This document shows positions 1 to 8,596 of a stretch of 39,261 nucleotides of DNA, piece after piece. Position 1 is the first letter of the stretch, and each line of letters starts with the position of its first letter. This DNA is from Frankia sp. AgB1.9 (lineage in GTDB: Bacteria; Actinomycetota; Actinomycetes; Frankiales; Frankiaceae). The translations under genes and the position numbers were made by a program. The stretch is from contig NZ_JADWYX010000085.1 of the NCBI RefSeq assembly GCF_016786355.1, forward strand, positions 1 through 39,261. The letters are read 5' to 3'. The notes under the pieces are model-generated. The model searched no databases. It saw nothing but the letters and a program-made list of their open reading frames with translations, and was not told the DNA's origin.

Positions 1-27
1 CGGCCACGCCGCCCTTGCCCGGACCCT

Positions 28-46
28 CCGGGGGTGACGCCCCCGG
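28..46 (-). terminator. Hairpin downstream of the first receptor kinase
   Basis: A perfect 7-bp inverted repeat (CCGGGGG, 5-nt loop, CCCCCGG) lies about 70 nt past the stop of the kinase that ends at 115. It could end that transcript, but there is no U-tract, so this is inferred from position and stem only. The rest of bases 1-114 is very GC-rich, includes a G8 run, and shows no gene. Confidence 0.35.
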
Positions 47-114
47 CCAGGCGGGTGCGGTGTGCGGGGCCGGCCGCGGGGGGGGCGCCCGGCGGACACC
101 CGCGCCGTGAGCTG

Positions 115-2703
115 CTACTTCTCCGGGGGCGCCAGCAGCGTGCGCACGATGTGGTTCGCCGGGTCGATCCGGAACAGGGTGCCAGCTTGGTTGAGCGTGG
201 CGTACACGGCGCCGGACGGGTCGACGACCACCCCGTACAGACCGGTCAGGGCGGCCTCGTCGGCCGCGGTGCCGTCCAGGCCGGTCGACACGCTGGAGTC
301 CGTTCCGGCGAACGTCGTCATGACGCCCTTCGGGTCGATGCGCCGGATCTTCGCGTTGTGCGTGTCGGTGATGTAGAGCGAGCCGTCCGGGCCGAGGGCC
401 AGACCGGTCGGCCCGCTCAGCAGCGCCCGCGCCGCCGGTCCGCCGTCGCCGGTCTCACCGTCCTGGCCTGAGGTGCCGGCGACGGTCCGGATGGTCCCGT
501 CAGGGGTGATCTCGCGGATGGTGTCCAGGTAGTCGTCGGCCACGTAGATCGAGCCGTCCGGGGTGACGGCGAGACCGGACGGGGAGGGCAGCGAGGCCTT
601 CGTCGCCGGTCCGCCGTCCCCGATGGCCGTGGTGCTGGTGCGGCCGTACGCGCCGGCGACGGTGGAGATCAGGCCGTCCTTGGTGATCTTGCGGACCCGG
701 CTGCCCTCGGCGACGTAGACCGAGCCGTCCGGCCCGAGCGCCAGCGCGGCCGGGCCGTCCAGCGCCGCCCTCGCGGCGAGTCCCGCGTCGGCCGTGAAGC
801 CGGCGCCGCCACGGGCCGTCCCGGCGAAGACGAAGGCCCTGCCCTCCGGGGTAACCCGGTAGACCTGGTCGGCGGCATGGTCGGCGGCGTAGACGGTGCC
901 GTCCGGGGCGACCGCCAGCCCGTGCACCTCGTTCAGCACGAGCTGGGCGGCCGGCACGCCGGCGGCGGGGACAGGGGGTGGGCTGGCTGTCGCGGTCGCC
1001 GATGGCGTCGTCGCCGTCGTGGTCCGCGTCGTCGTCGGCGCGGTCACCGGCGCCGGTCCGACCCCGGCCACCGCGCGGACCGTTCCGCTGGCTGTGACCT
1101 TGTAGACGGCGCCGGTGCCCACGCCGCTGTCGGAGACGGCGACGTAGACCGTGCCGTCCCGGCGAAGCGCCAGCGCGTCGAAGAACGTGCCTCGGTCGAT
1201 GGTGAGCTGCTGGCCGGCGTAGCCGGGTTTGGCGCCGCCCCCGCCGCCGGCCGTCAGGCCCACCAGCAGGCCGACGGCGAGCAGGACCACCACCAGCGTG
1301 ACGCCCGCGCCGATCAGGAGGCCCGGTCGTCGCGGGCGGCGGCGGCGCCGGCCGTGCGGCGTCGGCGCGACCCTGGTCGGGGTGAGCGCCGGCCCCGGCG
1401 GCAGGTCGGCTGGCGACGGGCCACCCGGCCGCGGCGTGTGCATCGGGTACGGCGGCTGCGCGCCCCACCCGGACCAGTCGGCCTGCCCCGGCGCACCGGG
1501 TGGCGTGGGCTGGCCGGGAACGGGGGTCGTCGGTGCGGGTGCTCGGGCGCCACTCGCCGACAGAAACTGGGTCGGCCGCACCGGGTCGTCCGCGGGCCAA
1601 CCGTTGCGGGCTCCGGCCGGCGGGGTGGTCGTCGGCCCGGCAAGCGTCGGAGACACTCCGGGCGGCGCCCAGCCGGGCGTCATGCCCGGCAGCAGGTCGC
1701 CAAGCCGGTGGCCGGCGGCGGTGAGCACGTCGTCCGGCAGCCGCGCCGGGATTCCGGCGGCGGCGAGCCAGCCGGGGCCGAACACGGCCGTCGCCCCGGC
1801 GGCCAGCATCAGCGCCAGGTCGTGGGCGCTCGCCGGCCGGTCGGCCGGGTTCTTGGCCAGCGCGGCCAGCACCACGGCGGCCAGCGGCGCCGGCACCTCG
1901 GGCATCGGGTCCGGCGGGACGGAGAGATGGTGGTGCAGCAACGAGGGCACCGTCAGTCCGCGGCCGAACACGGGCCGGCCGCAGAGCATCTCGTAGAGCA
2001 CGACTCCGAGGGCGTAGAGATCGGTGCCCGGGCCGAGCCGGGTGCCCTCGATCTGCTCGGGCGCCATGTACCGCGGCGTACCGAGCAGGCCGGTCGTGGT
2101 CACCGTGGTCGACTCGACGATCTTGGCAATTCCGAAGTCGGCGACCCGGGGCATGCCGTCCGCGCCGAACAGCAGGTTGTCGGGCTTGATGTCCCGGTGC
2201 AGCACGCCGATCCGGTGCGCCGCTGCCAGCGCCGTCGCCGCCGTCAGGCCGATCGCGCAGGCGGATCGCGGGTCGAGGTTCGCGGGCCGGACCAGCTGGT
2301 CGGACGGCGCCCCCGCCGCCGGGCCGCGCGACGGTGTCGTGGACGCGATCCGGGTCCGCAGGCTGCCGCCCGTGAGCTGCTCCATGACGAGCAGGCACAG
2401 GCCGGCGTGCTCGACGTAGTCGTAGACGCGCACGATGTGCGGGTGGTCGAGCTCGGCCAGGACCCGCGCCTCCGCGAGGAAGCGGGTGCGCAGGTCGCCG
2501 CTGGAGCCGTCCGACCCGTCGAAGGGGTCGGCGCCAGCTGCGGCGCCGGGGTCGAGCAGCACCTTCACTGCCACGGCCCGGCCCATCAGCCGGTGCCGGG
2601 CGGCGTAGACGGCCCCGAAGCCGCCACGGCCCAGCTCGGCGCCGATCTCGTACCCGGGAAGCGCGCCGGCGATCAGGTCCGGCGCGGGTGTCGGCGTGGT
2701 CAG
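115..2703 (-). CDS. PknD-like receptor Ser/Thr protein kinase with extracellular NHL propeller
   Basis: About 862 aa if read from the CTG at 2703. The kinase domain shows the glycine loop GRGGFG (25-30), VAVK lysine (47), HRDIKPDN (169-176), DFG (189-191) with a Thr-rich activation loop, and APE (214-216). A Pro/Gly-rich linker follows, then an Arg-rich stop-transfer stretch and one membrane helix (about 461-485). The C-terminal part (about 500-860) holds six NHL-type repeats with DGTVYVA/RKITPDG spacing, a likely six-bladed propeller. A Thr/Pro-rich insert follows the first blade. M. tuberculosis PknD has the same layout. No ATG, GTG or TTG is in frame upstream of an ATG at 2586, which would remove the glycine loop. 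The CTG at 2703 follows AGGAGAG at good spacing, so I chose it. The gene lies 35 bp behind a paralogous kinase, probably in one transcript. Ligand and substrates are unknown. Confidence 0.85.
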   Translation of the reverse strand: MTTPTPAPDLIAGALPGYEIGAELGRGGFGAVYAARHRLMGRAVAVKVLLDPGAAAGADPFDGSDGSSGDLRTRFLAEARVLAELDHPHIVRVYDYVEHAGLCLLVMEQLTGGSLRTRIASTTPSRGPAAGAPSDQLVRPANLDPRSACAIGLTAATALAAAHRIGVLHRDIKPDNLLFGADGMPRVADFGIAKIVESTTVTTTGLLGTPRYMAPEQIEGTRLGPGTDLYALGVVLYEMLCGRPVFGRGLTVPSLLHHHLSVPPDPMPEVPAPLAAVVLAALAKNPADRPASAHDLALMLAAGATAVFGPGWLAAAGIPARLPDDVLTAAGHRLGDLLPGMTPGWAPPGVSPTLAGPTTTPPAGARNGWPADDPVRPTQFLSASGARAPAPTTPVPGQPTPPGAPGQADWSGWGAQPPYPMHTPRPGGPSPADLPPGPALTPTRVAPTPHGRRRRRPRRPGLLIGAGVTLVVVLLAVGLLVGLTAGGGGGAKPGYAGQQLTIDRGTFFDALALRRDGTVYVAVSDSGVGTGAVYKVTASGTVRAVAGVGPAPVTAPTTTRTTTATTPSATATASPPPVPAAGVPAAQLVLNEVHGLAVAPDGTVYAADHAADQVYRVTPEGRAFVFAGTARGGAGFTADAGLAARAALDGPAALALGPDGSVYVAEGSRVRKITKDGLISTVAGAYGRTSTTAIGDGGPATKASLPSPSGLAVTPDGSIYVADDYLDTIREITPDGTIRTVAGTSGQDGETGDGGPAARALLSGPTGLALGPDGSLYITDTHNAKIRRIDPKGVMTTFAGTDSSVSTGLDGTAADEAALTGLYGVVVDPSGAVYATLNQAGTLFRIDPANHIVRTLLAPPEK

Positions 2704-2738
2704 GGAGCCTCTCCTAGCGCCGGGTGAAGGACGGGGGC

Positions 2739-5303
2739 CTAGCTGGCCTGGCGAGCGATCACGCTGATCGTGCCGTTCGGGTCGATCCGACGGATCTCCT
2801 TGTTGCCGTTGTCGGCGATGTAGACCGCGCCGCTCGCGTCGACGACCACCGAGCTGGGGCTCTTCAGCTGCGCGGCCGTCGCCGGGCCGCCGTCGCCGGT
2901 GTTCCCCTCGGCGCCGGTCCCCGCGATCGTGGTGATCACGCCGTCGGGGGTGACCTTGCGGACGGTGTCACTGCCGTAGTTGGAGATGTAGACCGTGCCA
3001 TCCGGGCCCAGGGTCAGGTCGGGAATCGACAGGGTGGCGTCGGCGGCGTTCCCACCGTCGCCGGTACGGCCGGTCTTGCCGTTGCCCGCGAACGGGCTCA
3101 GGATGCCGGCCTTGTCGATCTTCTGGACCGAGTCGCTGCCGAGGTTGCCGATGTAGATCGTGCCGTCGTCGGCGATCACGACGCTGTTCGGGTCGCTGAT
3201 CTGGGCCGACAGCGCGGGGGTCGGGGTGCCGGTGTAACCCTTCGTGCCGGTGCCCGCGATCGTCGTGATGATGCCGTCCGGCGTCACCTTGCGAATGCGC
3301 TCGTTCGTGTAGTCCGCGAGGTAGAGCGAGCCATCCGGGCCTACGGCGATGCCCTCGACGCTGTTGATCTCGGCCTGGGTGGCCGGTCCGCCGTCACCGC
3401 TGAAACCGGCCGTGCCGTTGCCCACCACCGTGGTGATCACGCCATCGGGGGCGATCTTGCGGATCCGGTTGTTCGCGGTGTCCGGGACGTAGATGTTCCC
3501 GTTCTTGTCGACGACCGCGGTGCCGGGCCCGTTCAGCTCGGCCGAGGTCGCCGGTCCGCCGTCGCCGCTGAATCCCGCGGTGCCGTTGCCGGCGATCGGG
3601 GTGACGGTGCCGTCCTTGCTGATCCGGTGGACGATGTTGGTGTCCAGGCTGGAGACGTACACCGAGCCGTCCGTCCCCATGAACAGGTGCAGCGGCGCGA
3701 GGTTCGCGACCGTGAGCGTCGGGCCCGCGTACGCGACCGCGGTCGTCGGCAGCCCGCGGGTTCGGTCCGGGTACGGCTCCTGCGCCGTGTTCAGCCCCTC
3801 ACCGCCGCCGCCTCCACCCCCGCCACCGCGGCTGAAGGCCAGGGCGATGGCGGTCGTCAGGCCCGCGATGAGCACGAACAGCAGCGTCGCGGTGATCAGA
3901 GTGGTCCGCAGCGAGAGCCCGAACAGGCCCTTCTTGGGCTGGCCGCGGTGCGGGGCGGGGAGCGGTGTCCGGATCGGCTGCGGGGCCAGCGGCGGCCGCG
4001 GCGGCATGGGCTGGGGCGGTCGGGGCTGGATTGGCGGTGCCCCGGCGGGCGGCCAGCCGCCGGCGGCTGGCGGGCGATACCCGGGGGTCGGTAGCGGGGC
4101 GGCGGGCGGTGTCGGGCCCGGAGGGGTTGGCTGCGGCGTGGCCGGCGGCGCCGACCAGCCACCGGGAGTGGGCACCGGCGAGGTGCCGGTGAACGGCCGG
4201 CCGGTCGCCGGCACGGGCCGGCCAGGGCCCGGCTGGTAGCCGGGACCGGTCGGCATGCCCGGCCGCGGGGGGAACTGCTGGTTGGGGCGCGGCGGGCCGG
4301 TCGGGCCGTAGCCGGGGTAGCCCGGCGCACCCGGCAGCGGGGTCTGCGGCCCGGCCGGGCGGGGCGGCCCGACAGGCGGCCCGGAGAACCGCGAGCTGGG
4401 CGTCGAGGTGGTGCCGAGCGCGGCCTCACGGATCTCGTCGTCGACGCGGATCTTGACGTCCGACCGGGTCAGCCAGGCCGGGCCGAACGAGGCGACGCTG
4501 GCCCTGGCGAGCTCGAGGGCGAACTCGGTGGCGTCACTGAGCCGCGCCGCCGGGTCCTTGGCGAGGGTGCGCATGATGACCCCGGCGACCTGCGGGGGCG
4601 CCATCGTCAGCGGGTCCGGCATGACGTTGAGATGGTGGTGGGTCAGCGGCTGCACGCCCATGGGGCGGCCGAACAGTGGCCGCTCGGCGAGCATCTCGTA
4701 GAGGACGCCGGCCAGCGCGTACAGGTCGGTCGAGGGGAACAGCCGGCCGCCGAGGATCTGCTCGGGCGCCATGTAACGCGGCGTGCCGAGGATCGCGCTG
4801 GCGGTCGTCTCCGCGCCGTCGAAGATCTTGGCGATACCGAAGTCGGTCACCTTGAGCAGGCCGGCGCCGTCGAACATGATGTTGTCCGGCTTGACGTCGC
4901 GGTGCAGGACGCCGGCCGCGTGTGCCGTCGTCAGCGCCGCGGCGGCCGCGATGCCGACCGCGCAGACGGTCTCCTGGTTGATCTTGCTGGCCTGGATGCG
5001 CTGCTTGAGGGTGCCGCCGGGCAGCAGCTCCATCACCAGCAGGCAGGTGCCCTCGTGCTCGACGTAGTCGTGGACCCGGACGATGTGTGGGTGGTCGAGC
5101 TCGGCGAGCACCCGGGCCTCCGCGAGGAAGCGGGCGCGCAGCTCGGGGTCGTCCGAGGTATCCAGCAGGATCTTGATGGCGACCTTGCGGCCGATGAGCC
5201 GGTGCTGGCCGGCGAGCACGAGGCCGTATCCGCCCTTACCGAGGTCGCCTTCGACCTGGTAGCCGGGGAGGGCCGCCTCCACCAGAGAACGATCGATTAG
5301 CAA
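2739..5303 (-). CDS. PknD-like receptor Ser/Thr protein kinase with extracellular NHL propeller (paralogue 2)
   Basis: About 854 aa from a TTG at 5303. The kinase core is complete: GKGGYG (22-27), VAIK lysine (44), HRDVKPDN (134-141), DFG (154-156) and APE (179-181). Residues 300-460 are a Pro/Gly linker. One membrane helix follows (about 466-490), then a run of nine Gly and six regular NHL repeats (about 530-854) with GDGGPA turns. The kinase is predicted cytosolic and the propeller outside, so this is a transmembrane sensor kinase. The frame stays open to 5717, but those extra 138 residues are basic, low in structure and span the pgi promoter region, so I reject them. A GTG at 5282 is another possible start, and no start has a strong ribosome site. 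It precedes a second, similar kinase by 35 bp, suggesting duplication. Confidence 0.87.
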   Translation of the reverse strand: MLIDRSLVEAALPGYQVEGDLGKGGYGLVLAGQHRLIGRKVAIKILLDTSDDPELRARFLAEARVLAELDHPHIVRVHDYVEHEGTCLLVMELLPGGTLKQRIQASKINQETVCAVGIAAAAALTTAHAAGVLHRDVKPDNIMFDGAGLLKVTDFGIAKIFDGAETTASAILGTPRYMAPEQILGGRLFPSTDLYALAGVLYEMLAERPLFGRPMGVQPLTHHHLNVMPDPLTMAPPQVAGVIMRTLAKDPAARLSDATEFALELARASVASFGPAWLTRSDVKIRVDDEIREAALGTTSTPSSRFSGPPVGPPRPAGPQTPLPGAPGYPGYGPTGPPRPNQQFPPRPGMPTGPGYQPGPGRPVPATGRPFTGTSPVPTPGGWSAPPATPQPTPPGPTPPAAPLPTPGYRPPAAGGWPPAGAPPIQPRPPQPMPPRPPLAPQPIRTPLPAPHRGQPKKGLFGLSLRTTLITATLLFVLIAGLTTAIALAFSRGGGGGGGGGEGLNTAQEPYPDRTRGLPTTAVAYAGPTLTVANLAPLHLFMGTDGSVYVSSLDTNIVHRISKDGTVTPIAGNGTAGFSGDGGPATSAELNGPGTAVVDKNGNIYVPDTANNRIRKIAPDGVITTVVGNGTAGFSGDGGPATQAEINSVEGIAVGPDGSLYLADYTNERIRKVTPDGIITTIAGTGTKGYTGTPTPALSAQISDPNSVVIADDGTIYIGNLGSDSVQKIDKAGILSPFAGNGKTGRTGDGGNAADATLSIPDLTLGPDGTVYISNYGSDTVRKVTPDGVITTIAGTGAEGNTGDGGPATAAQLKSPSSVVVDASGAVYIADNGNKEIRRIDPNGTISVIARQAS

Positions 5304-5460
5304 GGTCTGGTCCCGTTCGCCGCCGGCCCCGGAGTTGAACGCGGGGAATCTAAAACGCGAAGGCCGCGCCCGGGCCGCAAACGCGCCCTTCGTCGTGTAC
5401 CCGGCGATACTACGGCCTGGTACCCCCGAGTTCCCCCCTGGTGGGGCGTAGTTGGTGTCC

Positions 5461-5512
5461 GTCGGATGTCCGACATGAGGTCGGGCGCTGGGGCGCCCGA
5501 CCTGTCGGGCGC
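5461..5512. promoter_or_regulatory. Set of overlapping stem-loops in the kinase/pgi divergent leader
   Basis: Arm 1 TCGGGCGC (5481-5488), arm 2 GCGCCCGA (5493-5500) and arm 3 TCGGGCGC (5505-5512) are mutually exclusive: arm 2 can pair with either neighbour. The arm 2/arm 3 stem extends to 9 bp with a 2-nt loop. Just upstream is another perfect hairpin, GTCGGA-TG-TCCGAC (5461-5474). The region lies between divergent genes, about 160 bp from the kinase start and 270 bp from pgi. An attenuator-like role is inference only. The rest of 5304-5778 shows no gene I trust. Confidence 0.4.
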
Positions 5513-5724
5513 TTCGCGCCCTCCGGCCCTTGGCCTGCGGGACGTGGACGCCGATGGCCGGGGCGGTCCGTGGTCGGTTTCTGGTTGGGTTGGCGGCGTC
5601 CGGTTTCTGGCGCGGGGCGAAGTGATCAGGTCCGCGCCCGGGTCGAGCGGATTCCGAGTGAACGTGGTGCGCACGTCGGGGCGCCGTCACTTCTACGGCC
5701 AGGGCGGCCGTGGACACTGACGGT

Positions 5725-5754
5725 GGCAGATCTCAGGCAGGCAGATCTCAGGCA
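5725..5754 (+). repeat. Perfect 15-bp tandem duplication upstream of pgi
   Basis: GGCAGATCTCAGGCA occurs twice back to back, 25 nt before the chosen pgi ATG. The unit is in frame with the long version of the pgi ORF and would encode GRSQA twice. It contains the palindrome AGATCT. Function unknown. Confidence 0.8.
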
Positions 5755-5778
5755 AGAGGTTCGAAGGGCGGTCGCGTG

Positions 5779-7491
5779 ATGTCGAGTTCGGTGCCGAACT
5801 CTGAGTCGTCCCCGCTGGGTGGCGAGCCGGTGGTGATCACCCAGACAGCGGAGTGGGCCGCGCTGCGTGCGCATCACGCCGAGCTCGCCGGAACCGGTCT
5901 GCGGGCGCTGTTCGCGGCCGAGCCCGACCGGGCCGAGAAGTTGTCCGCGCAAACAGACGGCCTGTTTCTGGACTATTCGAAGAACCTGGTCACGGCCGAG
6001 ACAATGCGGCTTCTGGTGACCCTCGCCGAACGGGCCGGGCTCGCGGGCCGGGTCGAGGCGATGTTCACCGGTGAGAAAATTAACACCACCGAGCACCGGG
6101 CCGTGCTGCACACCGCCCTGCGCGCCCCCGAGGGTGAGACCGTCCTGGTTGACGGCGAGAACGTCGTGCCGCAGGTGCACGCCGTGCTCGCCAGGATGTA
6201 CGCGTTCGCGGACCGGGTCCGCTCCGGAGTCTGGACGGGCGCGACCGGCAAGCACATCCGGACCGTCGTGAACATCGGCATCGGCGGCTCCGACCTCGGC
6301 CCGGCAATGGCCGCCGAGGCGCTGCGAACCTTCGCCGACCGGTCCATCCAGACCCGTTTCGTCTCCAACGTCGACGGCTCGGACATCTGGGAGGCGACGC
6401 AGGACCTGGACCCGGCCGAGACGCTGTTCGTGATCTCGTCCAAGACGTTCACGACCCTCGAGACCATCGCCAACGCGAAGACCGCGCGGGCCTGGCTGGT
6501 CGCCGAGCTCGGCGCGGACGCGGTGCCGCACCACTTCGTCGCGGTCTCGACGAATGCCGAGAAGGTCGCCGAGTTCGGCATCGACACCGCGAACATGTTC
6601 GAGTTCTGGGACTGGGTCGGCGGCCGCTACTCGATGGACTCGGCCATCGGGCTGTCGCTCGCGGTGGCCATCGGGCCGGAGAACTTCGCCGAGCTGCTGT
6701 CCGGTTTCCACGCGATGGACGTACATTTCCGCACGGCGCCACTTGACCGTAACCTGCCGGTCCTCCTGGGGCTGATCGGTTTGTGGTACCGGGACTTCTT
6801 CGGCCTGCAGACGCACGCGGTGCTGCCGTACAGCCACTACCTCAGCCGGTTCGCGGCCTATCTGCAGCAGCTCGACATGGAGAGCAACGGCAAGTCGGTC
6901 GACCGGGCCGGCCACCCGGTCACCGCCGCCACCGGCCCCGTTGTCTGGGGCACCCCGGGCACGAACGGTCAGCACGCCTATTACCAGCTGCTCCACCAGG
7001 GCACGACGGTCATCCCGGCGGACTTCATCGGGTTCGTCGCCGCGCCGCACCCGCAGGTCGGCGGCAGCGGCGCGGCGGACCAGCATCTGTTGCTGATGGC
7101 GAACTTCTTCGCCCAGACCGAGGCGCTGGCCTTCGGGAAGACCGCGGCCGAGGTCGCGGCCGAGGGCGTGGCGCCGGAGCTCGTCCCGCACAAGGTGTTC
7201 AGCGGAGACCGCCCGACCACCACCCTGCTGGCCCCGAAGCTCACCCCGTTCACGCTCGGCCAGCTGATCGCGCTGTACGAGCACAAGGTGTTCACCCAGG
7301 GCACGATCTGGGGGATCAACAGCTTCGACCAGTGGGGCGTCGAGCTCGGCAAGGTGCTCGCCGGTCGGATCATCCCCGAGCTCGCCGGGGAGGAGGAGCC
7401 GACGCTTGCCCATGACGGCTCCACCAACGCCCTCATCCACCGCTTCCGGGCCGGCTTCGCCGAGACGCTCCCGGCACCCGCTGGCACCTGA
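5779..7491 (+). CDS. pgi: Glucose-6-phosphate isomerase
   Basis: 570 aa. Catalyses interconversion of glucose 6-phosphate and fructose 6-phosphate in glycolysis and gluconeogenesis (cytosol). Family signatures are clear: GIGGSDLGP for sugar-phosphate binding, SKTFTTLET for phosphate contacts, GGRYSMDSAIG, MESNGKSV with the catalytic Glu, GTNGQHAYYQLLHQG (first PROSITE-type signature) and the C-terminal GINSFDQWGVELGK (second signature with its Lys). The length fits the family (about 550 aa). The frame is open from an ATG at 5710, but those 23 residues run through a tandem DNA repeat. The ATG at 5779 behind AAGGGCGG is the better start. A 684-aa ORF on the opposite strand across this gene is only its shadow. 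The gene stands alone, divergent from the receptor kinases. Confidence 0.97.
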   Translation: MSSSVPNSESSPLGGEPVVITQTAEWAALRAHHAELAGTGLRALFAAEPDRAEKLSAQTDGLFLDYSKNLVTAETMRLLVTLAERAGLAGRVEAMFTGEKINTTEHRAVLHTALRAPEGETVLVDGENVVPQVHAVLARMYAFADRVRSGVWTGATGKHIRTVVNIGIGGSDLGPAMAAEALRTFADRSIQTRFVSNVDGSDIWEATQDLDPAETLFVISSKTFTTLETIANAKTARAWLVAELGADAVPHHFVAVSTNAEKVAEFGIDTANMFEFWDWVGGRYSMDSAIGLSLAVAIGPENFAELLSGFHAMDVHFRTAPLDRNLPVLLGLIGLWYRDFFGLQTHAVLPYSHYLSRFAAYLQQLDMESNGKSVDRAGHPVTAATGPVVWGTPGTNGQHAYYQLLHQGTTVIPADFIGFVAAPHPQVGGSGAADQHLLLMANFFAQTEALAFGKTAAEVAAEGVAPELVPHKVFSGDRPTTTLLAPKLTPFTLGQLIALYEHKVFTQGTIWGINSFDQWGVELGKVLAGRIIPELAGEEEPTLAHDGSTNALIHRFRAGFAETLPAPAGT

Positions 7492-7597
7492 GCCCCGGCG
7501 TCCCCCGAGCCCCCTGCGTCCCCAGAGCCCCACAGCGTCCCCGGCGTCGGCCGGTCCCGTCCCCCTGCCCGCGTCCGACGGAATCGACGGAGCCGCT

Positions 7598-7612
7598 GTT
7601 ACTCTCCGTAAC
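7598..7612. promoter_or_regulatory. GTTAC-N5-GTAAC palindrome upstream of the STAS gene
   Basis: A perfect 5-bp inverted repeat, GTTACTCTCCGTAAC, lies 30 bp before the STAS start, next to CCATTCTATGG. It looks like a small operator or part of a promoter. The cognate protein is unknown. Confidence 0.4.
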
Positions 7613-7641
7613 CATTCTATGGACAGGGGATCGGGGATGAG

Positions 7642-8169
7642 ATGCGGGTCGACGCGGGGGCGCTGCGGATGTCCGTGCACCGCGACGCGCGGGGCGGGGA
7701 GGACGTGCTCATCGAGCTCGCCGGCGAGCTGGACGCACCCGGGCGGCGCTGCCTGCGCGACCAGATCGCCGAGCTGCTCGGCCGCGGCGGCGCCATCGTG
7801 ACCGTCGACGTCGGCGGGCTGCGCCGGGTCGACATACCGGGGCTTGCCGCGCTGCTGCGGGCGGATCTGCTGCTGCGGCGGGTCCGTGGCTCGCTGGAGA
7901 TCCGGTCGGCGACGCCGGCGTTCCTCGAGCTCGTCACGGCCACCGGCCTGACCGGCCGGCTGCGCCTCCTCCCGGCTCCGCCCATCCCCAGGCCGCCGGC
8001 CGGAACCGCGGTGCGGTCAGCCAGGGGGGAAGCGATCTTGCCGGCAGATGCGGCGGTGTCGCCAGGGGCAGGTTCGGCCCTGCCACTTGGGGAGGGCGCG
8101 CTGCCGGGTGGGGTCGGGGCGGCGGTGGGCGGGCCCGACCCCGGCTCGGCTTCAGGCGTCGGCGGGTGA
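7642..8169 (+). CDS. STAS-domain protein (anti-sigma factor antagonist-like) lacking the phosphorylatable serine
   Basis: 175 aa. Residues 1-115 fold as a STAS domain: a beta start (VLIELAGELDAPG), the helix RDQIAELLGRGGAIVTVDVGGL, then the loop VDIPGLAALLRADLLLRR. In SpoIIAA/RsbV antagonists this loop reads D-S-S-G-L and its first Ser is phosphorylated by the anti-sigma kinase. Here both serines are replaced (D-I-P-G-L). The protein may therefore be a constitutive partner-binding domain or serve another STAS role. The last 60 residues are Gly/Ala/Pro-rich and disordered. The ATG at 7642 has only a weak ribosome site (GGGGATGAG). Its 3' end overlaps a convergent small gene by 18 bp. Confidence 0.8.
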   Translation: MRVDAGALRMSVHRDARGGEDVLIELAGELDAPGRRCLRDQIAELLGRGGAIVTVDVGGLRRVDIPGLAALLRADLLLRRVRGSLEIRSATPAFLELVTATGLTGRLRLLPAPPIPRPPAGTAVRSARGEAILPADAAVSPGAGSALPLGEGALPGGVGAAVGGPDPGSASGVGG

Positions 8170-8502
8170 GACCCGGCCGGCCGACCGGGTGGCGTTGACG
8201 AGCGCGAGGGCGGGGTGGAGTTCGGTCGTGCGGCTTCCACCGTCGCTCGTCCCCATCGCGGCGATCAGCGGAACCTCGGCCGCGGCCGGCGGTTCCAGGG
8301 TGATCGCGGTGGCTTCGGTGGCCTCGCCGGCGCCGCTGCCGTCATCTGGTGGGGTGCCGGCGGTGCCGCTGGGCACGAGGCGCAATGGCGCTCGTCCCGG
8401 ACTGGTCAACCACCTCTCCACTGAGTTCATCAGCAGCATGACCAGCATCATGACCAGCGGAAATGCGATCACCAACGCGGCGGTTGGCGCGGTTAGTTCC
8501 AC
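8152..8502 (-). CDS. Small single-helix membrane protein
   Basis: 116 aa, function not recognised. Residues 5-27 form one hydrophobic helix (ALVIAFPLVMMLVMLLM), followed by ERWL and a disordered Pro/Ala/Glu tail. A short membrane anchor with a cytosolic tail is likely. The GTG start at 8502 follows AGGGGG at 9-nt spacing, which supports the frame. It converges on the STAS gene with an 18-bp overlap. No family name can be given from sequence alone. Confidence 0.6.
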   Translation of the reverse strand: MELTAPTAALVIAFPLVMMLVMLLMNSVERWLTSPGRAPLRLVPSGTAGTPPDDGSGAGEATEATAITLEPPAAAEVPLIAAMGTSDGGSRTTELHPALALVNATRSAGRVSPADA

Positions 8503-8596
8503 CTGAACACCCCCTGAGCCAAAGGTCCGACAAGTCCGAGAAAGTCGCGCGATCGGCGCGGCGGGCCCGGACCGCGACCAGGTACCTCATTCGTTT

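Noticed and set aside
5304..5717. N-terminal extension of the second receptor kinase to 5717
   Set aside because: Basic low-complexity sequence running through hairpins and the pgi upstream region; the kinase domain begins normally at the TTG/GTG near 5290.
5626..7680. 684-aa minus-strand frame across pgi
   Set aside because: Arg/Gly/Val-rich product typical of the antisense frame of a GC-rich gene; pgi on the plus strand has every family signature.
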